Origin: Neobacillus nitrireducens
GTDB taxonomy: Bacteria > Bacillota > Bacilli > Bacillales > Cytobacillaceae
DNA length: 64,000 bases
Assembly (NCBI RefSeq): GCF_030915405.1
Contig: NZ_CP133262.1
Span: forward strand, 4,741,001-4,805,000
Direction: 5' to 3'
A program made the translations under genes and the position numbers. The notes below the pieces were generated by a model. The model did not search any database. It was given only the letters and a program-made list of their open reading frames with translations, and was not told the DNA's origin. Shown piece after piece: positions 8,322-16,546 of this stretch (the stretch's first letter is position 1; each line of letters starts with the position of its first letter).

Positions 8322-9824
8322 TTACTTACACATATCAACCTCTAAATCAGTTACAGGCCACCAGAAGTAGCCGTCTTTTTCTAACAGCTCATCCACTTTC
8401 TTAGGTCCCATCGTTCCAGATTGATAATTAGGGAAGTAGTCAGCCTTTGTGCTTTCCCAAACAGCCGAAATTTTATCTACAAAGCTCCACGAATAGGCGA
8501 CTTCATCCCAATGGGTGAAATTCGTGGCATCACCGCGCATGCAATCTAAAAGGAGTTTTTCGTAACCTTCAGGTGTATTCATCGCATGGATGCCTGTATT
8601 GGCAAAGCTTAGTTTTACTTCTTGTGCATCCAAATGTCCACCCGCTTTCTTGGCGTTTAAATGTAGGGTAATTCCCTCCTCGGGTTGAATATGAATGACC
8701 AAGAGGTTCGGATTTAACATTTTTTCTGTTTGGTAATATAAATTCATCGGAATATCTTTAAATTGAATGACAATTTTAGTTGATTTTGTCGACATTCTTT
8801 TTCCAGTTCGAATGTAAAATGGCACACCAGCCCAACGGAAATTATCAATCATGATTTTACCAGCAACAAAGGTTTCAGTATTCGATTCTTTGTCCACCAT
8901 TGTTTCCTCACGATAGGCGGGAACCTGGACATCCTCGATTGTGCCCTCACCGTACTGTCCGCGAACAAAATATTCATTTACCTGTTCACCCTCAACCGTT
9001 CGAAGAGCTCGAAATACACGAACCTTTTCAGAGCGGATTTCATCGGTAGTAAGGTTAATAGGCGGTTCCATCGCAAGCAATGCCACCATTTGCATCATAT
9101 GGTTTTGCAGCATATCTCTAAGAGCTCCGCTTGTTTCATAATAACGGCCGCGTTCTTCCACCCCGAGGACCTCACTGGAGGTGATTTGAATGTTCGAGAT
9201 ATAGCGGTTATTCCAAAGCGGTTCAAAAATAGCATTGGCGAAACGGATTACCTCGATGTTTCGAACCATTTCTTTGCCCAAATAATGATCGATACGATAT
9301 ACTTCCTTTTCTTTAAATGCACTCCTGATTTGCTTATTTAGCTCGATTGCAGAGGCTAAGTCATGTCCAAATGGCTTCTCAATCACAAGTCGTTTATAGC
9401 CTTTTACATTTGTCAGTTTATCTGATTTTAGATGCAGAGCGATGGTTCCAAAAAATTCAGGGGCCATGGCGAGATAAAAAATGCGATTGCCTTCTAATTG
9501 ATAATGTTCATCAATCTCATCTGCTAAATTTTTTAACCTGGCATATGAATTGGAATCAGAGACGTCATGTGATTGATAATAAAAATGGGAGACAAATTCA
9601 TCAATCCTGTCTTTTTTTCCTAATGCAGATAAAACGGAATCTTTAACAGATTGTTGAAACTCTTCGGTAGAAAGGGATCTTCTTGCCACGCCAACAACCG
9701 CAAATTTATTTAATTTACCTTTCTCAAATAACCGGTATAAGGAAGGAAACAACTTCCGTTTTGCTAAATCACCAGTCGCACCAAAAATCATAATTAATGA
9801 AGTCACGTTTCTAGTTTGCGTCAA
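8322..9824 (-). CDS. zwf: glucose-6-phosphate 1-dehydrogenase
   Basis: A 500-aa enzyme of the oxidative pentose-phosphate pathway, oxidising glucose 6-phosphate with NADP+. The Rossmann motif FGATGDLAKRKL is near the N-terminus, and the catalytic RIDHYLGKEMV holds the active-site His. TTG at 9824 is preferred because GAGGG lies 8 bp upstream and it leaves the family-typical short leader; a longer in-frame reading reaches 9881 without a ribosome site. B. subtilis has gndA between dinB and zwf; here there is none. Confidence 0.93.
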   Translation of the reverse strand: MTQTRNVTSLIMIFGATGDLAKRKLFPSLYRLFEKGKLNKFAVVGVARRSLSTEEFQQSVKDSVLSALGKKDRIDEFVSHFYYQSHDVSDSNSYARLKNLADEIDEHYQLEGNRIFYLAMAPEFFGTIALHLKSDKLTNVKGYKRLVIEKPFGHDLASAIELNKQIRSAFKEKEVYRIDHYLGKEMVRNIEVIRFANAIFEPLWNNRYISNIQITSSEVLGVEERGRYYETSGALRDMLQNHMMQMVALLAMEPPINLTTDEIRSEKVRVFRALRTVEGEQVNEYFVRGQYGEGTIEDVQVPAYREETMVDKESNTETFVAGKIMIDNFRWAGVPFYIRTGKRMSTKSTKIVIQFKDIPMNLYYQTEKMLNPNLLVIHIQPEEGITLHLNAKKAGGHLDAQEVKLSFANTGIHAMNTPEGYEKLLLDCMRGDATNFTHWDEVAYSWSFVDKISAVWESTKADYFPNYQSGTMGPKKVDELLEKDGYFWWPVTDLEVDMCK

Positions 9825-10060
9825 AGTAAAGACCCTCTTTCTAGTTATGTAATTTGTTGGTTCAATTAATATCGCATTCATTGATTTTATAGTATTCCGC
9901 TAGCCTTCGCAAAAATAAAACTCCAAATCACGATTATTTTTCATTTAATAGTCTGTGTTATTCACTTATTTCTTAAAGGTCCTCTAGGAGAAATTGATTT
10001 CTTTTTGTGCTATATTAACAATATTGGATAAAAGGAACGGATGGAGAGGAGCTATTATTA

Positions 10061-10984
10061 GTGGACATATTTTTCCTGGGAACAGGGGCAGGAATGCCGG
10101 CAAAACTTCGCAATGTAACGTCAATTGCACTGAAATTGTTAGAAGAGCGGGGAGCGGTTTGGTTATTTGATGCCGGGGAGGCTACCCAGCATCAAATTCT
10201 ACATACATCGATAAAACCACGCCGGATTGAAAAAATCTTTATTACCCACCTTCATGGTGATCATATCTATGGCTTGCCTGGGTTATTATCAAGCCGTTCT
10301 TTTCAAGGCGGGGAATCTGAGGTAACGGTTTATGGCCCTAAGGGGATTAAAGACTATATTCATGTCAGCCTTTCATTAAGCCAGACCTATTTGAAATACC
10401 CGCTTGATGTCATTGAGATTGACGAGGGAATGATTTTTGAAGATGAGCAGTTTACGGTGGAAACCCTCAGACTTGATCATGGCATACCTTCGTATGGTTA
10501 TCGAATCGTCGAAAAGAATCGACCTGGAACCTTACTTGCAGATAAGCTGAAGGAAGCGGGTGTACAACCGGGCCCTATTTTTAGAAAAATTAAAAATGGT
10601 GAAACCGTTACCCTTGAAGATGGCAGGACCATTGATCCGAATCAGTTTCTTGGTCCCGAACAAAAGGGGAGAATAGTCACGATATTAGGGGACACGCGGT
10701 ACTGCGAAAATGCGATTTCATTGGCTGAAAATGCCGATCTTTTGGTTCATGAAGCGACTTTTTCAGCGGGTGAAGAAAGACTTGCCCACGACTATTTTCA
10801 TTCGACCACGCATCAGGCGGCGGAAGTTGCAAAGAAGGCCGGTTGTAAGCAATTGTGTCTTACCCACATAAGTTCCCGTTATGACCGGAATGCTTGGCGA
10901 GAATTGGTAGCTGAAGCAAAGGAAGTATTTCCGAATACAGATATTGCCGAGGATTTTAAAGAAATAACCCTGCCACTAAAGTAA
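10061..10984 (+). CDS. rnz: ribonuclease Z
   Basis: A 307-aa zinc endonuclease that trims the 3' trailer of tRNA precursors lacking encoded CCA. Visible features are the N-terminal [17 protein letters not shown], the zinc motif [15 protein letters not shown] at about residues 61-75, the exosite region [19 protein letters not shown] and the C-terminal LTHISSRY metal histidine. Length and motif order match bacterial short-form RNase Z. The GTG start at 10061 has GGAGAGGAG upstream. It is transcribed divergently from zwf across a 236-bp gap. Confidence 0.95.
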   Translation: MDIFFLGTGAGMPAKLRNVTSIALKLLEERGAVWLFDAGEATQHQILHTSIKPRRIEKIFITHLHGDHIYGLPGLLSSRSFQGGESEVTVYGPKGIKDYIHVSLSLSQTYLKYPLDVIEIDEGMIFEDEQFTVETLRLDHGIPSYGYRIVEKNRPGTLLADKLKEAGVQPGPIFRKIKNGETVTLEDGRTIDPNQFLGPEQKGRIVTILGDTRYCENAISLAENADLLVHEATFSAGEERLAHDYFHSTTHQAAEVAKKAGCKQLCLTHISSRYDRNAWRELVAEAKEVFPNTDIAEDFKEITLPLK

Positions 10985-10989
10985 TTTAA

Positions 10990-11022
10990 AAACGCACTTA
11001 CCAAAAATAGGTAAGTGCGTTT
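10990..11022 (+). terminator. hairpin downstream of rnz
   Basis: A 13-bp perfect stem (10990-11002 with 11010-11022, loop AAAAATA). The T run after it is short (TTT then G), so termination on the plus strand may be partial. Confidence 0.7.
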
Positions 11023-11062
11023 GATATAAACAGGGAAACCTCAGCCCCAAAAAATCAAGCTA

Positions 11063-12202
11063 TTACTCTTTTTCCCTTAGTTCACTTAAACGATAGGTGG
11101 TCCCCCTCCAAACAATTCCGCCGCGTTTAAAGGTAAGAAAACTTGCCCGTATGATCGAATAAATAAACAGCAAGGCAGTAATTGGAAAGACTAAAAACAT
11201 CAAAGGGGAGAATAAGGTTAACTTTTTTATGACCACCACATAAAGTATTCCGCAAAGCACGATATTTCCGAAGCTTAAAAGAGCAACCATTTTGTTTCCT
11301 GAAAAAATCATTACAAAGGGCAGGACGTTGGTGATAAATACCCCTAGTACTGCAAAGATTATCATGCTGATTCGATAATGCAATCCGGCAAATGTGTTCT
11401 TCTCTAGACCGATGAAAGCTTCTTTTAAACTTCCATACCATTCCACTTCGATTAAATGCAGTGCAGTCACAATTCTTTGGTGGTAGCCGGCTTTTTTCAT
11501 TTTCATCCCGAGCTGCAAATCATCGTCCGGACGCATTTTTATTTTCTCATGTGTTCCAAACGATTCATACGCCTCTTTCAATACCAGATTAAACGCACCA
11601 ATCCCTGTGCCAATTTTTGATTTTGGATTATTTGCTAACCAAGGGCGTTTAAAGTAAGAAAAGCCAAACAGGAAAAAAGCAACAAATGTCTTTAACCAAA
11701 ATACTTTCGCGCTTAGGTTTGGCGCCGCGGTTAGGTGGTCCAGCCGGTGTCTTTCAAAATAATGAAGTGCTTTTGCGAAGGCCTGTTGCTCATATTTTAC
11801 ATCGGCATCGGTAAACAACAGCCATTTACCTGATGCCTGAAGCGTGCCCCTATATAAGGCGTTATTCTTCCCAAGCCAGCCCTCTGGCAATTGTTCAATA
11901 TGGATGACCCTTATTCGCGAGTCTTTTTTTGTTAATTCTTCCATGATGGTTCCAGTTGTGTCGGTTGACCGATCATTGACAAGAATCCATTCCACATTTT
12001 TGTAGGTTTGCTCCAACTGACTGAGGATACTTGCTGCTATTTGTTTTTCCTCATTACGGGCGGCAACAACTACCGATAATAGTGGTCCAAGTTCCAAGTC
12101 CTTTTCTTTTTCCAGTGGATCTATTTTTCGTAACCCAACCAATCCATCGAAAAGAAAAACAATCCAGACTAGAATTCCTAAAGAAAATAAGATGGTTAGC
12201 AT
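11063..12202 (-). CDS. membrane glycosyltransferase, family 2
   Basis: A 379-aa protein with one N-terminal membrane helix (about 3-20), a cytosolic GT2 domain at about 40-230, and three to four C-terminal hydrophobic helices (about 270-360). GT2 signs are SVVVAARNEEKQIAASI, ILVNDRSTDTT, the DxD motif FTDADVKYE and the acceptor-site RPDDDLQLG. The architecture resembles CrtQ/hopanoid-type transferases acting on lipid acceptors, but the substrate cannot be told. ATG at 12202 is preferred over GTG 12211 because AGGGA lies about 10 bp before it. It has no counterpart that I know of in the B. subtilis rnz-proI interval. Confidence 0.82.
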   Translation of the reverse strand: MLTILFSLGILVWIVFLFDGLVGLRKIDPLEKEKDLELGPLLSVVVAARNEEKQIAASILSQLEQTYKNVEWILVNDRSTDTTGTIMEELTKKDSRIRVIHIEQLPEGWLGKNNALYRGTLQASGKWLLFTDADVKYEQQAFAKALHYFERHRLDHLTAAPNLSAKVFWLKTFVAFFLFGFSYFKRPWLANNPKSKIGTGIGAFNLVLKEAYESFGTHEKIKMRPDDDLQLGMKMKKAGYHQRIVTALHLIEVEWYGSLKEAFIGLEKNTFAGLHYRISMIIFAVLGVFITNVLPFVMIFSGNKMVALLSFGNIVLCGILYVVVIKKLTLFSPLMFLVFPITALLFIYSIIRASFLTFKRGGIVWRGTTYRLSELREKE

Positions 12203-12262
12203 GCCTGACACTTCCCTATTGCCTTTTTTACTAGTGTAATGTAATCAGGGCAAAAATCAAAT

Positions 12263-13107
12263 TTAGGAAGGCTGTTCTGCAGTTTGAAGCTTGGAACTTA
12301 ATTCAGCTCCCATTTTTTTTGATTGGGCAGTTGCTGCTTTAATGCACGAGATAAAGGCCTGCTGGACTCCGTGTTCTTCTAGAACTTTAATGCCAGCTTC
12401 GGTTGTTCCTCCCGGGCTTGTTACTTCTTTGCGCAGCTGTGTAGATGATTTGCTTGAGTTTTTCACCATCCTGCTGCCCCAAGCAGTGTTTGAACAATTA
12501 ATTCACTGGCCATTTCCTTGTCCAGGCCCACTTCAACGGCACTTTTTTCCATGGCTTCGATTAGATAATAAATATAGGCGGGTCCACTCCCGGAGAGGCC
12601 CGTAACGGCATCCAACTGCTCTTCCTCCACAAATGAGGCCAAGCCAACTGTTCCAAATAGTTTTTTGATAGTTTCCAGCTGCTGCTCGGTCACGCGCTGA
12701 TTTACGGCAACGGCAGTGGCCGATTTTGCAACTGCTGCCGAAGTGTTCGGCATCGACCGTACAATCGGAAGTGGAATTTTTGCCAATGTTTCAATCGTAT
12801 TCATGGAGACCCCGGCTAAGACAGAGACGACGAGCATTTGTTCCGTTAAGTGTTCACGAATCGATTGGATGGCAGTCGCGACATCCTTTGGTTTCATAGC
12901 TAACATGACAATGTCAGCTTGATTAAATAGTTCATTCAGATTATAAGTCGTTTGAATTCCATACCTTGTTTCTAAGTTTGCTAATCTTTCTTGATTGGAA
13001 TTGTTTGTAATCCAGATATTCTTTTTATCTATAAAACCATTTTCGAGAATTCCTGAAATGAATGCTTCAGCCATCGATCCTGCACCTATAATTGCGATTT
13101 TTTTCAT
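12263..13107 (-). pseudogene. proI: pyrroline-5-carboxylate reductase, single-base frameshift
   Basis: The last enzyme of proline synthesis (P5C to proline, NAD(P)H-dependent). ATG at 13107 follows GGAGGAAG; the N-terminus MKKIAIIGAGSMAEAFI is the Rossmann motif. The frame runs to LTGLSGSGPAYIYYL and then TLLGAAGW and a TGA at 12463-12465. The expected ending, starting MVKNSSKSSTQLRKEVTSPG and carrying the conserved SPGGTTEAGI, continues in another frame from 12469 to the TAA at 12263. The 845-bp span is one base short of 282 codons, so one base is missing near 12470-12476 (GCAGCAGGATGG). Either a real lesion or an assembly error. Confidence 0.85.
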
Positions 13108-13137
13108 GTATCTTCCTCCTCTTCTTTTTCCAGAAAA

Positions 13138-13395
13138 AACAAAAAGACCTCTCATCCGTAAAGGACGAAAGGTCTAGCTTCCGTGGTACCACCTTCATTT
13201 ACCCTTGCTTAAATTTCAAGAAGGGTTTACTCGACTCCGATAACGCCGGACGTGCGTTAGGTTTTCCTAAGTGCTCCTAAGGTAGGTTCAATGATTAAGA
13301 GGGCGGTGAAGTCTTTCAGCCATCGAACTTCACTCTCTAGCGCCATTTCTCATTTACTGGTCTTATTCATCGCTTTAACGAATCAAATTTTACTA
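13138..13395 (-). promoter_or_regulatory. T-box leader, proline-type, upstream of proI
   Basis: On the minus strand the T-box core reads AAGGTGGTACCACGG (13195-13181). It is followed by a terminator stem (about 13177-13145) and a T run. Further upstream, GAACCTACC (about 13289-13281) places CCT, a proline codon, in the specifier position at 13286-13284. The UGGU bulge would pair with an A discriminator base. Uncharged tRNA-Pro should allow read-through into proI. B. subtilis proline genes are known to be T-box controlled. Confidence 0.88.
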
Positions 13396-13398
13396 GTG

Positions 13399-13428
13399 AT
13401 TATGCAAGATAAACAACCTATCTGTCAA
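13399..13428 (-). promoter_or_regulatory. SigA-type promoter for the T-box/proI transcript
   Basis: On the minus strand TTGACA (13428-13423) and CATAAT (13404-13399) are separated by 18 bp. The predicted start falls just before the T-box leader. Confidence 0.75.
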
Positions 13429-13592
13429 GAGTTAAGTTTATTGAATTTTTTATTTTTTCTAAAAAGTTATGTAGAAATAATGACAATTGACTTAAAAATG
13501 AGTACACTTTAATTTATACAATAAATGTCACATATTGTTCATATCTATAAAATCGAATTCTTTATTTGAGAATAATGTAAGGGGATTTATAA

Positions 13593-14555
13593 ATGACAGA
13601 ATGGAAAGATGGAATTGCCAAGATTACGGTTCCGACTCCTTTTGCGGTCGGAGATGTCAATGTCTATTTGGTTAAAGGTGAGCGCTTAACACTCGTTGAC
13701 GCGGGTGTAAAAACGGAACAGTCCTGGGAGTCGCTTAAGGAACAAATGGGGAAGTTAGGATTAAGCCCATCCGATATCGAGCAGGTGATCCTAACACATC
13801 ATCACCCTGATCATGTTGGGATGCTGGACTTTTTTCCGGATTCCTTAGAAGTATATGGTCATCATTTGAATGAACGATGGATTTGTCAAACAGAAGGCTT
13901 TTTTCAAGTACAAGAAGAATTCTTCCGTGTCCACTTTCGAGAGTTTGGTCTGCCTGAGGAATATTTTCCGTTACTTTCTAAGTTAAGAAAAACATTGAAA
14001 TATTCATGTAACCGCTCATTGACTGGACATCTTGTTGAGGGAATGAGACCTCTTGGGCTTAGTGAGTGGCAGGTCATTGAAACCCCAGGTCATGCCCAAA
14101 GCCAAATTGCCCTCTACCGGGAAAAGGATGGGGTTTTGATTGGCGGAGATTTAATCTTAGCTCATATTTCGCCGAATCCCTTGCTTGAGCCGCCTGCTCC
14201 CGGTGAAACTGAACGTCCGAAGCCGCAGTTGCAGCATAATGACTCCATGAAGAAGCTGCTATCGTATCCGATTCAATGTGTCTACACAGGTCATGGTGAG
14301 GAAGTCTACAAGTTAGCAGAGCTGATTGAAAAGCGGCTGACACGCCAATACGAACGAGCAATGACGGTCCATAGCTGGTTAAAAGAAGAAGAGCTGACCG
14401 TATTTGAAATTTGTAAACGACTGTTCCCGTCTGTTTATCAGCGCGAACTAATGCTGACCATTTCGGAAACAGTGGCACAACTTGACTATTTATCATCTAT
14501 CGGGGAGATTAGTAGTAGGGATACTAAGCCCATGCTTTATCAAGCTAAATTATAG
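13593..14555 (+). CDS. yqjP: MBL-fold metallo-hydrolase YqjP
   Basis: A 320-aa cytosolic metallo-beta-lactamase-fold hydrolase. The first zinc motif is LTHHHPDHVGMLD at about residues 67-79, and ETPGHAQSQIAL holds a later histidine. LIGGDLIL supplies the bridging aspartate, and YTGHGEE supplies the final histidine. A helical ~80-residue C-terminal region follows the fold. The substrate is unknown; hydroxyacylglutathione hydrolase-like or thioester hydrolysis is possible. GTAAGGGG lies upstream of ATG 13593. yqjQ follows after 33 bp, as in B. subtilis. Confidence 0.88.
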   Translation: MTEWKDGIAKITVPTPFAVGDVNVYLVKGERLTLVDAGVKTEQSWESLKEQMGKLGLSPSDIEQVILTHHHPDHVGMLDFFPDSLEVYGHHLNERWICQTEGFFQVQEEFFRVHFREFGLPEEYFPLLSKLRKTLKYSCNRSLTGHLVEGMRPLGLSEWQVIETPGHAQSQIALYREKDGVLIGGDLILAHISPNPLLEPPAPGETERPKPQLQHNDSMKKLLSYPIQCVYTGHGEEVYKLAELIEKRLTRQYERAMTVHSWLKEEELTVFEICKRLFPSVYQRELMLTISETVAQLDYLSSIGEISSRDTKPMLYQAKL

Positions 14556-14588
14556 GCAGTGGCGGATCAACTCAGATGAGGTGTAGAA

Positions 14589-15386
14589 ATGGTTAGGGAA
14601 CAATTAAAAGGTAGGAATATCGTGATTACAGGTGCATCAGGAGGAATCGGCGCGGAAATCGCCAAGCTATGTGCATCAAGTGGTGCCCATCTTGTGCTCT
14701 TAGCACGGAGCATAGGGAAACTCGAGCAACTGCGAATGGATCTCCAGCAAAAGCATCAGGTGAAAGTGGATGTCTTTCAACTGGATGTATCTGATACAGC
14801 TCAGGTACAGGCGGTTTTTCAACAGATTTTTGATACCATCGGAGATATTGATATTCTTGTCAATAATGCCGGATTTGGAATTTTTAAGGAAGCTCATTTG
14901 GCGACAATGGATGAAATCAAGGGAATGTTTGATGTCAATGTTGTCGGGCTTATGGCCTGCACAAGCATGGTGCTGCCAAAAATGCGCGAAAGACGCTTCG
15001 GCCATATTATTAATATTGCTTCACAAGCTGGGAAAATTGCCACTCCTAAATCGAGTGTTTATTCAGCCTCGAAACATGCTGTGCTCGGATACACGAATTC
15101 ACTGCGAATGGAGCTTTCCGATTATAATGTACAAGTGACTTCGGTGAACCCTGGGCCAATTGCCACTAACTTTTTCAATATTGCCGATGAAAAAGGCACC
15201 TATGTTAAAAATGTACAGAGATTTATGCTCCAGCCTGAGTATGTTGCCGAGAAGGTCGTCAACAGCATGCTGACGAAAACAAGGGAGATTAATCTTCCCC
15301 GCTGGATGAATATGGGAAGCGTTGTGTACGTCCTCTTCCCACGGCTGTTTGAGCGGATTGGCCGAAGAGCGTTTAATCAGAAATAA
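14589..15386 (+). CDS. yqjQ: short-chain dehydrogenase/reductase YqjQ
   Basis: A 265-aa classical SDR. The cofactor motif TGASGGIG is at about residues 14-21, NNAG at about 93 and the catalytic Ser-Tyr-Lys at INIASQAG and YSASK (about 156-160). The closing PRLFERIGRRAFNQK is typical of the YqjQ/DltE-like group. The substrate is not known. It is probably co-transcribed with yqjP. GAGGTG lies 8 bp before ATG 14589. Confidence 0.9.
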   Translation: MVREQLKGRNIVITGASGGIGAEIAKLCASSGAHLVLLARSIGKLEQLRMDLQQKHQVKVDVFQLDVSDTAQVQAVFQQIFDTIGDIDILVNNAGFGIFKEAHLATMDEIKGMFDVNVVGLMACTSMVLPKMRERRFGHIINIASQAGKIATPKSSVYSASKHAVLGYTNSLRMELSDYNVQVTSVNPGPIATNFFNIADEKGTYVKNVQRFMLQPEYVAEKVVNSMLTKTREINLPRWMNMGSVVYVLFPRLFERIGRRAFNQK

Positions 15387-15396
15387 GCCATATGTT

Positions 15397-15427
15397 AAGC
15401 CTCTTTTTCAGGGGCTTTCTGTTTTAA
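15397..15427 (+). terminator. weak terminator after yqjQ
   Basis: A short stem, AAGCCT (15397-15402) with the GGGCTT portion of 15411-15417 and one G-U pair, is followed by a broken T run. Confidence 0.55.
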
Positions 15428-15448
15428 CCGCTAAAGAACGAATCTTTC

Positions 15449-15691
15449 TTGAAGTATGTAAAAAATAAATCAGATTTTGCATCTCGTCTTGCTTCCTTTT
15501 TTGACCATGTTACGGAGATATATACGTTTAGAGAGGGGAATGGAAGAACCCAAAGGGGATTTTTTAGAACTCTTGCTCTTCAGAATGGATTTAAATTAGA
15601 CTGGACAAAAGCAGATGAGGAAGAAGTTGTTGTACATCTACAATTTTACCCTCAATTTGATATACCATTTATCTTGCAAAAATATATGTAG
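15449..15691 (+). pseudogene. Fic-domain remnant
   Basis: An 80-codon frame carrying IYTFREGNGRTQRGFF, which is the Fic motif HPFREGNGRTQR with the catalytic His replaced by Tyr, followed by LALQNGFKLDW as in bacterial Fic/filamentation proteins. The ~100 residues normally in front of the motif are missing, and the frame begins at TTG 15449 without a ribosome site. Fic enzymes transfer AMP to target proteins. With the His gone and the N-terminal half missing, this copy should be inactive. It marks the left end of the lineage-specific insert. Confidence 0.7.
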
Positions 15692-15729
15692 TCTTAATCT
15701 CCTTAGTTGAGTTACTAGTGATATATAAA

Positions 15730-15915
15730 ATAGGCGGAGAATTTCCGGTTAAATTCAGAATGGAGCTCTTTTCGGAGGAAATAAGTGGATAATTTCCGGT
15801 TATGCAAAGAAAAATCCCTCATTTTTATGTTTTTCGAGTCAATAGGCGGAATCTCTCCGTCTATTTATGCCATCTTCAGCACTGTTTTCAAATTAAGGGG
15901 AATTTCTCCGCTTAT
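15730..15915. repeat. cluster of four imperfect palindromic repeats (ATAGGCGGA-type)
   Basis: Four degenerate copies of a ~23-bp palindrome, roughly ATARGCGGANANTTTCCGCYTAT, start near 15730, 15781, 15842 and 15893, spaced 51, 61 and 51 bp apart. They lie in a 560-bp stretch with no gene (15692-16253). The rest of that stretch shows only the terminator at 16005 and AT-rich sequence. The family looks like the small intergenic repeats of some Bacillus-group genomes. Confidence 0.7.
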
Positions 15916-16004
15916 TTGTCAAACCCTGTGCTTAACCTGCCTCTCATCTTAGTTCCGTTGCCTGTCACCACCCAGTTTATGTAGAATTTTGTCTAAATTG
16001 ATAG

Positions 16005-16046
16005 AGTCAAAGTCGTCTAAAATAGGACGGTTTTGACTTTTTTTTT
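16005..16046 (+). terminator. orphan terminator
   Basis: A 13-bp stem with two G-U pairs (16005-16017 with 16026-16038) is followed by a long T run. No intact gene precedes it; it may be the terminator of the gene now reduced to the Fic remnant. Confidence 0.75.
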
Positions 16047-16253
16047 CATAAATGAAATAAACTAGACAAAGAGTGTTGGGAACATTGACGGAAACGGAAA
16101 TACAACAACTTCAGATAAACCTATACAATGAGAGGTATTTTCATTTAATTACAACATCCCAAACATACTCTAATTATGTTAAAAAAAGTAAATACACTAG
16201 GTTGTTATGTTATTATAGTATAAGACTACCTACCATTTTTGGAGGATTATTAA

Positions 16254-16427
16254 ATGGATGTATTAGCACTAGAACAGGAAATTAAGGACTTGCGTTCTGA
16301 ATTATATAAAATAGGGGGAGCAACAAATAAATATTCGATGGGTGAAATATTAAAAGTTAGCCAAAAATTAGACGAGAAAATTTTTCTTTATCAAAAGGCA
16401 AAAATATCGTTTCCGTTATTTTATTAA
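16254..16427 (+). CDS. Spo0E-family aspartyl-phosphate phosphatase
   Basis: A 57-aa protein from ATG 16254 with GGAGGA 7 bp upstream. A heptad-like N-terminal helix (MDVLALEQEIKDLRSELYK) is followed by the family motif SQKLDEKI (Ser36-Gln-Lys-Leu-Asp40). The SxxxD pair is the signature by which Spo0E, YisI and YnzD dephosphorylate Spo0A~P. It would oppose sporulation initiation. It stands 120 bp before the ketosynthase-like gene and 1.3 kb before an orphan histidine kinase on the same strand, which suggests a local signalling unit. Identification is by motif, size and helix pattern. Confidence 0.75.
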   Translation: MDVLALEQEIKDLRSELYKIGGATNKYSMGEILKVSQKLDEKIFLYQKAKISFPLFY

Positions 16428-16467
16428 AAAAATGAATTAGGGAACATTTTTCCAAATAAAATTACAT

Positions 16468-16495
16468 ATGACTATTTTACTGTTTTTAGTATAAT
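16468..16495 (+). promoter_or_regulatory. candidate promoter for the ketosynthase-like gene
   Basis: ATGACT (16468-16473) and TATAAT (16490-16495) are 16 bp apart, about 50 bp before the start codon. The -35 is a partial match. Confidence 0.5.
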
Positions 16496-16546
16496 AATAG
16501 AAAAATAAACAGATTAATAAATTTTTCTATTGGAAGGGTAATTTGA

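Noticed and set aside
9825..9881. Longer zwf reading
   Set aside because: No ribosome site at 9881; GAGGG is placed correctly for TTG 9824.
12463..12476. Programmed frameshifting as explanation for the split proI
   Set aside because: No slippery heptamer or stimulating structure is evident and proI is not known to need recoding; a point indel is simpler.
14074..14496. 140-codon frame on the minus strand inside yqjP
   Set aside because: Lies wholly opposite a well-conserved MBL gene, has no ribosome site and is a typical antisense shadow.
15730..15915. Possible CRISPR array
   Set aside because: The units are palindromic, differ from each other, have unequal spacing and no cas genes are near.
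16073..16285. 70-codon frame overlapping the start of the Spo0E-like gene
   Set aside because: TTG start without ribosome site, no family pattern, and it overlaps the better-supported 57-aa gene with GGAGGA upstream.
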